Shown here one piece after another: positions 24,301 to 36,518 of a DNA stretch of 64,000 bases. Both the position numbers and the translations under genes were made by a program. Numbering within the stretch: the stretch's first letter is position 1; each line of letters starts with the position of its first letter. Below the pieces are notes generated by a model. That model was not told where the DNA came from. It saw only the letters and a list, made by a program, of their open reading frames with translations, and ran no database searches. This DNA is from Lepidodermella squamata. Lineage: Eukaryota; Gastrotricha. The stretch lies in the NCBI GenBank assembly GCA_047495785.1, contig JBLDXI010000020.1:620001-684000 (forward strand), written 5' to 3'.

Positions 24301-26644
24301 TCCGACGCTTCTGGCCCATCTAGAACACGTAGGTGCTTGCGCTTCATGCCTATGTGTTTTTTCCTCTTGTTGTCATGTTTTTTTATTTTATCTCCTCAAC
24401 CTTTTACTATCGATTTTATGTTCACATCCCGCTGCATGTGCGCTTATAAGCTTTGCACTGCTGCTGGAGGTGCCGTTTTTTTTAATATTATGTTAATGAA
24501 AAATCGAACCTGCAAAGTTAACATCCGATCTTTGACCTGTTTACATCCTCACTATCTTTCTTGGCACTAACAGCGTCGGTCTTCAGCGCTCCGGTTCACG
24601 CAGGTGGCGGACGCCGACCGACAATTGCGATTCCGAAGGGCCGTCCTGCGATAACGCCAGCAACCGAAGTCATGAACATGCTGCGAACCGTCAGCGACAT
24701 GTCCACGCCCGAGGTACAGACCATTCTAGAGAAGGCCATCGAAACCCTCGGGTCCACGGAGCTGTTCAAGCCGCTAGTCGCCTCGGAAGACGAAACCACG
24801 CGGGAGCTGTTGGAAGGTCTCGGTCTTGTGGTGAGTTTCCACCCGAAAAGCAGTTTGTTCAACTCTGCGTGTCTGATTTAATTGCAGCCTCGCGATCGCG
24901 GAGCGGCGGAGGGCGTCGAGAAGGGCCATGGTAAGTTCTACTTCAACCCAGCGTGCAGAAATAATCGCATGAATGTGTTGTATGTGGTTCTCGTTTTATT
25001 TTTCGCTTCGCCCGACTTTACGGTCGACTGGCTATTATTTTCTTTAGAAAATTTGCATTATTCTATCGAGCGATCGATAGATACTGTCTGTTGCTATGAG
25101 ATATCTCAGTAGCGGAGTTAATGCGAATATGTAGCTACGTGCGAGCTATAGATGATGTTTAGAAATCAATTCTATCTTAATTTTTTGCCTAAATGTTGCT
25201 GTTTTGCTCATCGCTCTAAAGGTCGGAAAGGCAGCGTAGCGTTGGCGACACCGCTCGAGCGCGACGAAGTGGTGGTTGACATGCGGTCGCCGGAAACGGC
25301 CGCCCTCGTCGACGACGTGCTAACGTGGACGTTCGACGTATTCGCGCTCGAGAAAAGCACAGCCCGGCCGCTGCTCTACGTCGGTTTGTCGACGTTCAAC
25401 GACTTCAACGCGTGCGACCTGCTGAGCACGGACGAGCGAACGCTCACCAAGTTCCTGGTCACGCTCGAGAGCAAGTACCGGCCGAACCCGTACCACAACA
25501 GCACGCACGCGGCCGATGTGGTGCAGGCGATGGCGTTTTTCCTGAACCGCTGCCGGCCGAAAGAGCTCTTCGACAACATGCAGTGCGTTGCCGGATTGAT
25601 CGCAGCTGCTGCGCATGATCTTGACCACGTCGGCCGGACGAATGCCTTCCTAATCAACGCCGCTCACCAGCTGGCGATTCTCTACAACGATCATGCCGTT
25701 CTCGAAAATCATCACGCTTCTCTCCTTTTTCAACTCGCTTCCCTCGACGAAAAAATCAATATTTTCGCGAATTTGCAAAAGTAGGTTGAAATCAGTTTTA
25801 GATTAATTTTCATGACTTGAACTTTTTTGCAGCGCCACATTCAAGTCGCTGCGTCAGATGATAATCGATATGATTCTCGCGACTGAAATGTCGAAACACT
25901 TCGAACACGTCAACCGTTTTGTATCGGCTGTCGGGCAACGGCAGTCGTCTAGTCGCGACCAGCCGCCGGCGGAGACCCGCGTCGGCATGCAGGCGCCCAC
26001 AGAGCTGTACCGAACGCCCGAAAATCGTTCCATCATCTTGCGGATGATGATCAAATGCGCTGACGTGAGCAACCCAACGCGACAACGATCGGTGTGCATC
26101 GAGTGGGCGCGGCGCATTTCTGAAGAGTACTTCCAGCAGACCGACGAGGAGAAGGACCGAGGGCTTCCTGTCGTAATGCCAGTTTTCGACCGGAAAACGT
26201 GCCGCTTGCCAAGTTCGCAAACTTCTTTCATAGATTTTTTCCTGGTCGAGATGTTCGACGCTTTTCATGGTATGGCTTTATTTACCCCAAAAATTGTTTA
26301 TAATTCGTGATTGCTTAGAATTTCTCGACATTCCTGAGCTTATTACTAATCTGGAGGAGAACTACGAATACTGGAAAGCCGAAGATCGAAAGTGCTCGAT
26401 GCCGGGCCGGGCGGCGTCGGTGGCGCACCCAGGCGACGTTTCGCATCAGCAGTTACCCGTGATATCCTCATCGAGCTCGGGCGGTGCCTTAACGTTGACT
26501 TCGATCAGCGTGTCGGAGGGCGTGGAACCTGCGTGCAACGCGGGCGGCACTGCTAGCACTGTGGATCAAGTCACTTCGGTGCCTCCCCCGAACAATACAC
26601 GGCGGCCGTCTTTACCGGACACGGCCAATATCAAGTCGGTATGA
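21365..26644 (+). CDS. PDE8: High-affinity cAMP phosphodiesterase 8
   Basis: Hydrolyses cAMP to 5'-AMP. Exons: 21365..21545, 21601..21740, 21801..21920, 23367..23669, 23731..24131, 24183..24328, 24574..24830, 24888..24930, 25222..25780, 25833..26269, 26319..26644; about 970 residues. A low-complexity N-terminus (lacking the MGC start of vertebrate PDE8) is followed by a REC-like domain (residues about 148-248). That domain keeps the phospho-acceptor-like Asp in NVVIVDTRK. A PAS domain lies at about 270-390. The catalytic domain starts near 540: HNSTHAADV, AAAHDLDH, KCADVSNP and the purine-clamp SQTSFIDFF are all present. A Ser-rich tail ends the protein. REC+PAS is unique to PDE8 among animal phosphodiesterases. 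The exon 6 end (24328 or 24276-24277) is ambiguous and may be alternatively spliced. Confidence 0.95.
21921..23366 (+). other. Large PDE8 intron with possible regulatory content
   Basis: At 1446 bases this intron is over twenty times the local norm. It separates the variable N-terminus from the REC domain and contains an (ATA)n run. No internal exon was found. An internal promoter giving a REC-first isoform is possible, but no in-frame start exon was recognised. Confidence 0.5.
22625..22654. repeat. (TAA)n microsatellite inside the PDE8 intron
   Basis: About ten perfect copies of a TAA unit in a row. Likely length-variable between individuals. Confidence 0.9.
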
Positions 26645-28357
26645 TCGAGGGCCCCGAACGAGTTATTCTTTTTCATGAAATCGGCTTATATAAATATATA
26701 TTTTTATTTATGACATTAATAAAACTCTGTTATTAATGAAAGTAACGCTTCTTTACGCCGCGTTATTCTTTAATTTTTCAAGTCTCAGATATGAAATATA
26801 TTATATATGGTATAAAATTATATTCATGTACAAAAACTGTCGGGAAAGAATTTGAACAAATGAATGAAAGAAGATTCCTCGTATTGTTCGTTTGTATTTC
26901 TATTTACGCTCTAAGACTCCGAATATCATCACTATTATCACTATTATCGACGCTACGGATGTTATTATTATTATTAATATTATTAATATTATTATTATTA
27001 TTATTACTGATAAATTTATTATAAATGCGATGATCGCCTCTTATCGATGTACGCAGCAGGTGTTTTGAAAATTATGTCGAAGTACAAATTTGATGAGAAT
27101 ATTTGTCTCTAGATTCATGTTTCACGACTGTGATTATTGTTGTATGTATGTTATTAGAGATGATTGCATCTTGAGTAATAAAAACGCTTAGTCCCAGTTG
27201 TCGCCTGGAATTGCCATTCATTACGTTTCGACTTTTATAATATCATCTCTGGAAAAAGCGATTGATTCACCAAAGTTTTCCAGCTCTCAGTGCCCCTGCC
27301 AGATCATCTTCGAGTCGCTATTATCAACTCTTGTTCTGATACCGGCTGTATGTTAAAACGATCTTTACTGTAGCATAGATGTGTTTTAAGCAACAAGCTC
27401 AATTCCCGCTTTTCTCGTGTTAAATTATACGATATTAGCCAGGTGTGACTGCGAGGCGTTGTCATTGTACTTTCTTGTGCTACCCGACGTTCAGAATACT
27501 ACTGCTGTTGGAAATCCAAAGTTATGGAATATTTATAGGGCTGATGAAATTTTATATTCTTCACTATATAGTTGAGTTTTTAGTTTGCATTCAGTTGGAA
27601 CTTTGTGGCATGACACATTTCCTTTCAAATGGAGTGCCAAAGCGAGAAGCGTATTTTCTATCACACCGTCCTTTTCATTACTATGTCATTTAGCCGGATC
27701 ACTCATTACCTGCTTACCTTGGAGGCATCGATCTTCTTCTGAATGAAACTTTTAAGACTAGACCAGGAGGCTTTTTCTCGTGTTTCTCCGATCCAATACC
27801 AAAAATCAATTGCTAAGTCCGAGTTCATATTGTTAGCGACCTCGAATTTAGATAAAACAATCTGCAACTTGAAATATCATGTGTTTCAGCGATTGATTAT
27901 GATGACTGTTGAGCCAATATCTAAAAAAAAATGGAATCTGAAGAATGTGCTATTTCAGCATTACATATTGATTCACGGTATCGAATGAATAATGAGGAAA
28001 GAAATTTATTTATGTCATGTATTTACGTTGTTATGCCGATATAATAATATTATTGAGACGACTCGGAGTGGCTATTGTTTTATTGTTTTAGCAAGTTACG
28101 TTGTGCAGAGATACCAACACACTTGCCGTCGGAAAAGATGTAGTAAAATTGCCAAATTTTTCGAATCGGGTTGATTTGTTTTTGAAATTTTACATACGGC
28201 CGGTAAAACGCAAAAATAGACTGTGTGACAAATCAAGAAAAAACGAAGTGGAGCTACGGCTATGAGGTGAAAAGTGTTCAATGCAATGAAATCGCTTGTT
28301 TTCTACCGAGGGAAAATGATCGAGGACGAACTGCTGCGGTTCTCATTGGCCAGTCCG
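26645..28357. other. Intergenic region between PDE8 and the NIT receptor pair
   Basis: About 1.7 kb where two genes converge. It holds the PDE8 3' UTR with AATAAA at 26718-26723 and presumably the 3' UTR of the downstream receptor. A TTA/ATT-rich run lies at about 26930-27024. Open frames at 27445-28174 show no domains. No other feature was recognised. Confidence 0.5.
26957..27020. repeat. ATT/TTA-rich simple repeat
   Basis: Degenerate trinucleotide run of TTA/ATT units, interrupted by AATATT. Simple-sequence DNA without coding potential. Confidence 0.8.
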
Positions 28358-31070
28358 TCACCAGCAGACCACTTTGCCCAATGAAGTCCCAGCGAAGAAA
28401 TTTTCTATAAAACGCGGAATTATTCGCGGATTATTTCTGACGTAATCGTAGTAATTTACCGACGTGGTAAGAGTGCCGCGATATGAGAAATCGAATTCGT
28501 CCGAATCTCGCAAACGTTGGTAAACTTTTTCTGAGATCTGCACCTTGTCGCCGAGGCCAGTGACATGAACTAAGGCGGCGGTTGACACTGCCTCGCCGAA
28601 CAGCATGAGTCGGTTTAGCTTGAAATGAATGACAAACGTTCGTCCATGTCCGATATGGATACCGGCTCGAAGTCGCAGCTTTTTAGAATCATCCTTCTCG
28701 GCTTGTAATTCAGCCAAGTGCTCTTGGATATCTAACGCCAACGCCAATATCTAACATTCAGAGTGTATATTGATTTTTAGGATGATTTTTTTTATGATTG
28801 CTGTCAAACCTCGAACGCATGATCGACGGCGTGATATTCACCTGTTTTTCATCATTCAGAATTATAACGTTTCAGGGATAAGTATTAATGAATGAAAATT
28901 TCTTACCGACCCCTGCGGCTATAACCAAACCCTCGCCAAAGACATATACCTTATGCAAGAAAGGCAAATTTCATGAAGAGAAATGAGGTAACTATCTACC
29001 TTATAGCAGTTGTATTTGATTGTCAACAGCTCGCTGAGCTCATAGAAATCGGATACAACTTGCATGAGATCTTTGAGATCTAAGCTTTCCATCACGTCTT
29101 GCATGTTGAAGATATCAAACATTAAAACAGCGGCATCTTAAAGAAAACAACATGCGAGGCGAGATCCTTTCATCGCGGGTTCAAAAGTTACCCCTAAATG
29201 ATCCGTTAATCTCGGTTTCCTTCGAGGCGATAGCTTTCAGATGAAACTGCCGAGGTATGAAGTCGTACAACAATTCGAGAGCCTTAAAATAGAGATGTAA
29301 AATCTGCATGGACGAATGTGAAACGATTGTTAGCAAACCTTATTAAGCTGATTCAAACTTGAGTAGGATTCGCGAATAAATTTCTGGATCAACGTTGTAG
29401 CATAAACATGAACGAATATGGAACCCGCGGCCACCAGTATTGAAATGGTGACGAGAACGACAGCTTCAATCAATAAATCATTATGAAATCAAAAAATTTC
29501 AAAATAAAAAAATAGAAACTGACAGGCGATATCTTCGCTCATCCACAGCCCAGTGAAGTCTTCAGATGCGGACCTAGCTTGTTGTTGAATTGTTCGCAAA
29601 ACATAAAGTAGATTTCCATCATGTGCAGACATAGCTGCTGCCCATTCATCGCCATTCATAGACAGAAAGTCTTGATTCAGTACCTGAATAATTGATGGCT
29701 AAAATTTTGGCGGATTCAGAGATCTTGTAATATATTACGTAATTGACCATTCTCTCGAACTCTCTCCCCGAATCCTGCTCTGAAAAATTCTTAACTTTCA
29801 CGCCAGCCAAGTCGCTGGCCGCGCTTGCAATTTTCAAGTACTCTTGAAACATGAATAACGAATTGATGATGCTCTGGTATACTGTTTCCCTTAGATCGGT
29901 TATCGTGCGATCTTAAAGGAGAAAAGAAATAAGTTAATGATAAATCGAATGAATCCATACTCTCAGCTGCTAGCTTTCTGCCCAACAGCGAAAATTTGCG
30001 AAAATTCAAATACTGGCAAATTGGAAAGCTTCACAGTTTGATTGTTAGATGCTAGTAAATGTTGACTCACTGCTTGAAAAACGATATCTGCGGCCAAGTA
30101 ATCCTGCCAGCCGTCATAGCGAGGAGCATCCATTATACCGTCTCTTGCCAACCCAGCGAGTCCGTCAACAATGCCGTTGTAAAAGTTGACCACGTCTGCT
30201 TCTATAATCACAAGCTATGCTTCGAGATTTAGCAAAAAGATAGGACACGTGCCTGAAGTTCCGTTTATGGATTTGCGCATATCGCGCTGATTTTTCAACG
30301 CTAGCTTGAGTACGAGCGAGGATGATATATTGGCGCGCAGGTTTTCTGGAATCGTGCTCAAGTCGCTTGGCCACGTTTGCATCATTAGAAGTTTCTGAAA
30401 TCAGAAATAAAATTCAAAGAATGAGCTGGATAATTTCATCTTACAGAATCGACGTTTCGCATGGCTATTTGCGCTTTTTGCAGGAATATTTCATAGGGTC
30501 CAGAGTTGAATCTATAATGTTATTATAAATTAGACACGGTTCCAGTTTGCCTGCGATTGGAATTTACTCAAAGAAAGGCTCCATTTCCAAGGCTAGAAGA
30601 AGCGCCAAATCGTATATTTCGAAATTCATGGTCGTTGTAGCCTGATGGATAGGGTTAAATCAGAAAATGCAGCCGAGAAGGAAAATAACTTGCGTCGAGA
30701 TCGGTTTCGATTTCATTGCGTATTGTTCCAAGCTCGACGTCAGTATATATTTGGACGCCTATGCTCGAGAACGCAACCAAGGAAACGGCGACTATCTAAA
30801 TTATTCACAGCCGAATGAAAAGAAGCAACGGATTATAGGAAAAAATTAAACCTGAATCAGCTGAATGACCCTGCCTGATTTTTCTTCGGAATTGGCGACT
30901 ACGATTCGACGCAGCCTGCTTGCACGGCTTGCCTGAGAAGGGCTGATGTCTGGCATACTTTCGAGCTGCGGCGCCCTTTTGCTGGTGAATTCTACTGTGT
31001 TGTCATTGCGGTTTTCATCATCGCTGTTCCCCAAACTTTCCGTTGGTCCTACTCTTCTGCGAGAGGTCAT
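28358..31070 (-). CDS. NIT-domain receptor with degenerate guanylate cyclase domain, copy A
   Basis: Two-helix receptor of 646 residues. Exons (minus): 31070..30852, 30795..30694, 30641..30568, 30511..30445, 30394..30253, 30201..30071, 30012..29961, 29911..29739, 29683..29524, 29463..29339, 29282..29192, 29136..29000, 28949..28907, 28841..28810, 28750..28358. Order: cytoplasmic tail, helix (about 74-90), NIT-like extracellular helical domain (about 108-370, with EADVVNFYNGIVDGLAGLA), helix 2 (about 374-396), short linker and class III cyclase fold (about 446-605). The first metal Asp is kept (LMFDIFN). The second is Glu (GEG for GDA), and the catalytic Asn and Arg of NTASR are replaced (STAAL). 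Introns 30642..30693 and 30202..30252 begin with GC. Probably a non-catalytic or partner-dependent subunit; ligand unknown, nitric-oxide-related compounds being a guess from NIT homology. Confidence 0.85.
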
Positions 31071-32229
31071 TCTCAACTTGCGATAAAACTGTCTTCTCTA
31101 AGGTGGGCAAATTTGTAGAGTGATCGCGCTTCTTATAAAAAAATTAGAGCATCGAAGGAGGACGTCAGTCAATTAATTAATTTGATCAGTAAAACATTGT
31201 ACGTCACACGCTTATACGTTTAGTTCAATACGGACAATGCGAACCTGGATCTTCAGTACATTAATTGCGCAGAAGAATTGCTATGACGTAGCGTGTAATC
31301 GCTCTCATCGAAGCAATTGATCTTAAGCCATAACCATCTGCTGCTTGATAGAGAGTTTTAATTGCACGAAACTTTGAGTGCAGAATTCTCATCAAATTAG
31401 GTATATATTGAATTCTTAGGTTTGAAATAGGAATTGCCGGTCATTCTGTTGTGAGTACACGTCGGTAAAGGAGAAATCTCGCAATTAACCCTTTTGGCAA
31501 CTTATTTCGGGCGACAGTTTCATAGGTTGAAATGTTGCTTAAAAGACTCCAAACATCAATGATTGATTTTGAAATTCCTCTGAGATGTTGTACCACGATT
31601 TTGCAGGATTAAAAGTGCAATTGCGTCCCTTGCCCCACGTACTCAGTTTTCGGCTCGCGAACAATAAAAACTCGGATTAAAGGTCACCGAATTCTTTATT
31701 TACGGCTCGGCGACAGAGGCGAAGAATATCTAGAATATCTGTTGATAGACCGACTGCTGCTAGTTAGATAATCAACCTTAGCTAAAAAAAAATTCGGCCA
31801 AAACTAACCGAAAATATATCATTACGGCTTGAAATGTTGGCAACTACAACTGAATTCTCGCTGTGATGGATGTAACTTGTATCTATAAATTTATCGATAC
31901 CCTTGCATAACCGGTGCTTTTCAATAGCTGATTGATAGATGTGAGGAGGCTAGAGTGGACAAGACGCTCATCTTTATTCACTGCAAGACATAAATTTCGA
32001 ACAAACTTCAAAACATTGGAAAATCGCAAAATAACATCTATGTGTGGCGTGTTCTTTAAATCGACAGCTCTCGTGTTGAAGTGCAATCAGCGGAGCGAAT
32101 AATAAATAACAAAGCGTAAGAAAAGAAATGACAGCAACCACAAAATGTGTTCAACGTCCCAACCGCAGTATGGTACTAGCAGTCTTCTGATTTCTGATAG
32201 CCAATAATTTCGTGAAATGTAGTAGCTGA
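31071..32229. other. Intergenic region between the two NIT receptors
   Basis: About 1.16 kb containing the copy A promoter and copy B 3' UTR. Two adjacent minus-strand open frames at 31883-32281 overlap the last exon of copy B or follow its stop and have no recognisable content. Confidence 0.5.
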
Positions 32230-34975
32230 TCAGTTTTTGTACGTAGTCTCGGAACCATGAATGCTCTCCTCTCCGCCCCACGATGCCCAGAAAAGTTCAA
32301 TTCTACCGTTACGCTGAAAATAGTTGCTTTTGTTAATTTTTCGACATGTAAAACTTGAATGTTTCAACTTACGGTGGTATGCATGGATCCGCGTGCATGG
32401 AATTGAAATTCTTCGTAATCTTTCAACCGATCATTAATAGCGCCGCTGACTTGGACAGTTGACGAAAGAGCGGTCGAGTGTACGAGAGTCGCGACTTCCA
32501 TGGCATTACCGAAAATCATCATCCGCGGTAGACCCAGTTGCAGGTAAATTACCTTGCACGGCCCAACGTGTATACCAAATCGCAGTCGAGCGCATTTGAC
32601 TTCATCCTTAAAGGCATTGACTTCGGCCATCCTCTCCTGCAGTTCCAAGGCCAATGAAACCATCTTAAAGAATTGAATCCTGTAACTGAGTATAAAAGAT
32701 CATATCAGTGCAAAACCTCTGCGCAGTGGTCAGCCATTGAATGTTGCTCTCCTACGCCATTAGCAAGGACAAAGCCCTCAGGGAACATGTAGACCTTTTA
32801 AAATCATATTCATAGTTAGGTTCAAAAATGATTTTCTTATTGAACTTTGAACGAATTGTACTTGACAAGTAACCCCTCGCAATCGGCGTAAAATGAGGCT
32901 AATATATCGAAGAAATCCTCCAATTCCAAGTCTCGCAACAGCTCATGCGCGTTGTAGATATCTGCTGCCATCACACAAGTGTCTGGAACCATACAAAAAA
33001 ATAAAAAGGATCCATTATATCTTGGAATATATTCCACCTTTGAAAGTGCTGTACGGGCGAAGATCGTTCATCTTTGCGTGATTAACGAGCGACCTTGGAA
33101 TAAAGTCATACAGGATTTCTAACGCTTCCGTTAATCGGTCCAAGTTATGATGAGATTCGCGGATAGTGTTCTGAAGCTTCCAGCTCGCAAACAAGTGAAC
33201 TACAACCGTCCCAGCTGCGATAAGGATTGCCAAAATCAGAAGCACGAGGGCTGCAAATTGTTGATAGTCAAAACTAGGCATAATTTTGATAAAAATTTGA
33301 CTCTTTACAGAATACGTCCTTAGGTTCCCAACTATCGGCAAAGACGGCAGCCTGCTCAACAACTGCTTCTTGAATGATGTGCATAGCATAAAAAACGTTA
33401 GCGTCGTGTTTGGACATAATTGCCGCCCACTCGTCGCCTTGCATTGACACAAAGTCTTGGTTTGCAACCTGCGACATCGAACAATGACAAATTGTTGATA
33501 CCTCTACGCTTAACTCACGTAAGTATACATTCGATCGAATTCCTTAATTGCTTCTTGGTTCGTTATGTTGTTAATTTGCTGTTCAGCGAAATCGCTGACA
33601 GTAGTTGCGATCTTCAAATATTCTTGGTATTTCAGATACGAGCTCATTATGTTCTGATACACCGGTTCGAATAGATCCGTGATTGTTCGATCTTAAGTTC
33701 CGAGCGGAGCGAAAATGTAATAAAATAATATACATTACTGCGAGTATGCTTACTCTCAGCTGCCAATTTACGACCCAGCAGAGAATATTTCCTCAGATTT
33801 ATGTACTTGAATTAGAATGAATTAAGGCATGGTTTCCTGTAAAAGCATTGCGAACCGATTGAAACATGACATCAGCCGAAAGAAAATCACTCCATCCTTC
33901 GAAACGCGTCGCCTCTATAATGCTGTTCCTGGCCAATCCAGCCAAATTATCAACGATTCCAGTGTAAAAGTTCACTACGTCGGCCTCTAAAAAAAATATG
34001 CCGATTGATTTTATCAAATTGCCGATTCCGTCTTTTCTAACCTGAAGTGCCGTTGGGCAACTTTCGCATATCCCGTTGTGCTCTCAGAGCCGCTCGTAAA
34101 ACGACGACCGTTGTAATATTTTCTCGTTGATTTTCAGGAACACTGCTGAAATCCGTCGGCCAATACTTGATTGAGAAGAGTTTCTGACCGCAAAAATGAA
34201 AATAATTATAAAATAGTTTTGGTCTATGAATGGGAGGATATTACGTTGTCGACATTCCTCATTGCGACTTGTGCTGAAATTCCGATAACAAGATGATTCG
34301 GTTCGAAGTATGGTTCTGTTAAAAATTACCTCTGGCGAGAAAAGTCTCGTAGGGACCCGAATTGAACCTTATTTCGCACGTAAAAACATTCAGTGGCCTT
34401 GGTTTTAAAGAAAACAGAAATTTACTCAAAAAAGGGCTCCATTTCGACGGCTAACAGCAGCGCAATTTCATACAGATCGAATGCAGTCGTGCTCTTGGCC
34501 TTGATATAATTTCGCATTCGTGAGATCTAAATAACCAATCGTTAACATTTAACATACCCTTATCTCGTCTTGATCATGAATCCGAATTCCTGCCAATTCG
34601 ATATCGCTGTATACTTGGACTGTAATAGCAGCCAAAGCGATCAGAGCGACAAACATGAACTTGAAAAAATATCGGTATATAATTAGGACTCCAAAACGTG
34701 AGCTAGCCATTATTTAAGCTAACTGGCGATCCATATAGTATGGTCAATTACATGGTAAAATACCCACCCTTGGATCTTACCTGGATAGTTTGAACACTTC
34801 GTCCGAATCGTGATCGAGGGTTGGACAGGACGAAATCTGCAACGTTGATAACGTTTCTTTCGAACGTGCCCATTTTAGAAAGATCTTGATAATGCATCGA
34901 CCTCGCGGCGGCAGAGCCAGAAACAGAAGGCTCTGTTTCACCATTGTTGCTGCTAGGGGATATTTTTCTGTTCAT
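32230..34975 (-). CDS. NIT-domain receptor with degenerate guanylate cyclase domain, copy B
   Basis: Tandem paralogue of copy A, 632 residues. Exons (minus): 34975..34781, 34659..34558, 34499..34426, 34367..34330, 34273..34245, 34183..34042, 33986..33856, 33805..33754, 33691..33519, 33468..33309, 33250..33038, 32982..32846, 32794..32717, 32663..32373, 32313..32230. Same order: helix 1 (about 66-85), NIT-like ectodomain (EADVVNFYTGIVDNLAGLA), helix 2 (about 366-390), cyclase fold (about 437-614). Metal Asp 1 is kept (AADIYN). Metal site 2 reads PEG instead of GDA, and the NTASR position reads EVATL, so Asn and Arg are lost. The guanine-specifying Glu is Tyr (FKVY). The last exon restores the cyclase-like end RNGRIELFW, which copy A has changed. 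The acceptor at 34500 was chosen by alignment to copy A; one at 34527 would make a 31-base intron. Confidence 0.85.
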
Positions 34976-36518
34976 ATTCCAAGTATCTGTGATTTACAAG
35001 AGACAGGCTTCACCTGGAAATGCAACCGGATGTAAAATTCGAACGCTTATATTCCTCAGACCTCTCAGTTCTCTTGGATTATCTTTTATTGCTACTAAAT
35101 TGAACTTGGGATTATTCAAAAAAACATCCTGTAAAGCTCTCATCCAGGGTTGCGCGTAAAAATCTTGACGTAATCAATCCGCGGGCGAATGCACTTGAAT
35201 CAGCTCAAGAGAAGACTTGCGAGGAGTTATGGCTATTCCAACAGTCCGAATGTATTGGCCAAAAATTTAATCAATAGAAAATGTTGGCCAGGCTCAACAA
35301 GTTTGATAGAGCTGACGGCTGGAGGCGTTAGATTGGACAGTATATGCTGACGAAATCGGACTGGACACTCTATGAGGTTTTTTAATCGACTTAGTATTCA
35401 AACGGTATTGCCAAAATTTAGCTTATTTTCAAGGCACGCCGCTAACAACCAGTAACACTGCGTCTACGCTATTTCGAACAATAATTCAATTTATTTTGCG
35501 AAATACGAAATGAGTTAAAATCAGGCATAAATGGTTTGATTCTGGTTGAATTTTCAGTCACTCCATCAGCATGAATGGTTTCACATAAACTGCAAAAAAG
35601 CTCTGAGTCGTAAACTGAAGTTATTTGAATTTAGTATATGCATGATAAGCAATAATTCCTCTCTCCGAATGGCAGTCATATCTGCCAGCTCCTGTTATTA
35701 GCCAGCTCATTCTCACGAAGCAGCAGAAAGTTGAATCACCAGTATATAGCCTTCTTTATCATTATTCCCATTAAAAAAGCGATCATTATGTGATGAATAA
35801 CTAAGCATCAAATACTCTGAAATAGACTGAGTTTTTTTCCTAGCGATAGATTATATCCTGAAGTCATCGCACCTGCGCAGATGTGAGTGAGAGCGATTAG
35901 TGACAGAAAAAAAACTTGCGTGGAAATCGAGATTGAATCGCAAGCCACGAGGAGACTGAAGAATTAGTATTATTTTCGCTAAGCCGCTCTAGTCTCTTCG
36001 CAGACTGCGAAAATGCGCATGCGAACATCAATTCTGCGCTATATACTGTCATATCGGGTGAGTTTTTAATTATTTTCGTTATTTTTCTCATCCAACTCAT
36101 CGACTCTCAGCAATCCCGAAAGAGATAATCAAATGTGGCAACGCGTGAGTTTGGACACGATACTGAAAGCTTATTTTATATCGCATGTAAGTCTTCAATA
36201 CCTGTCACATCAGTGCGTCCGCTACATGTCAATGCGCTGCCCGAAACCGTGATCTAACTCCATAAGTATAGCTCGTGTCTTAAATAATTCGCTGTTTTAG
36301 TCACTATTAAGAGCCATTGAAATTTTCTTGATTTTCACTTTTAATGAAAACGGTGATGGCTCGCCATTAACTCAAGCTCCAGAGCAAAATATAATTTTAT
36401 TCTTAGTTCACAACTTATCACATAATATGCCGACGAATGAGCCACCGAATGCTTAGATTGAACTCATCCGAGGAGTCATCGAAGTGACTAAGGTGAGCCC
36501 GGCCCGAGGCGCATAACC
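34976..36518. other. Intergenic region between NIT receptor B and the GPCR
   Basis: About 1.5 kb between divergently transcribed genes, so it should hold both promoters. Nothing coding was recognised; the minus open frame at 35897-36100 has no support. Confidence 0.5.

Noticed and set aside
25320-25657. Long minus- and plus-strand alternative frames over the PDE8 catalytic exon
   Set aside because: High-GC codons leave stops rare in all frames; only the PDE8 frame carries catalytic motifs and joins neighbouring exons.
31883-32281. Two consecutive minus-strand open frames between the NIT receptors
   Set aside because: One overlaps the last exon of copy B in another frame and neither has recognisable content; a third receptor copy was looked for and not found.
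34500-34557. A 31-base intron (34527..34557) in NIT receptor B
   Set aside because: A downstream acceptor at 34500 gives an exon of exactly 74 bases, matching copy A, and a normal 58-base intron.
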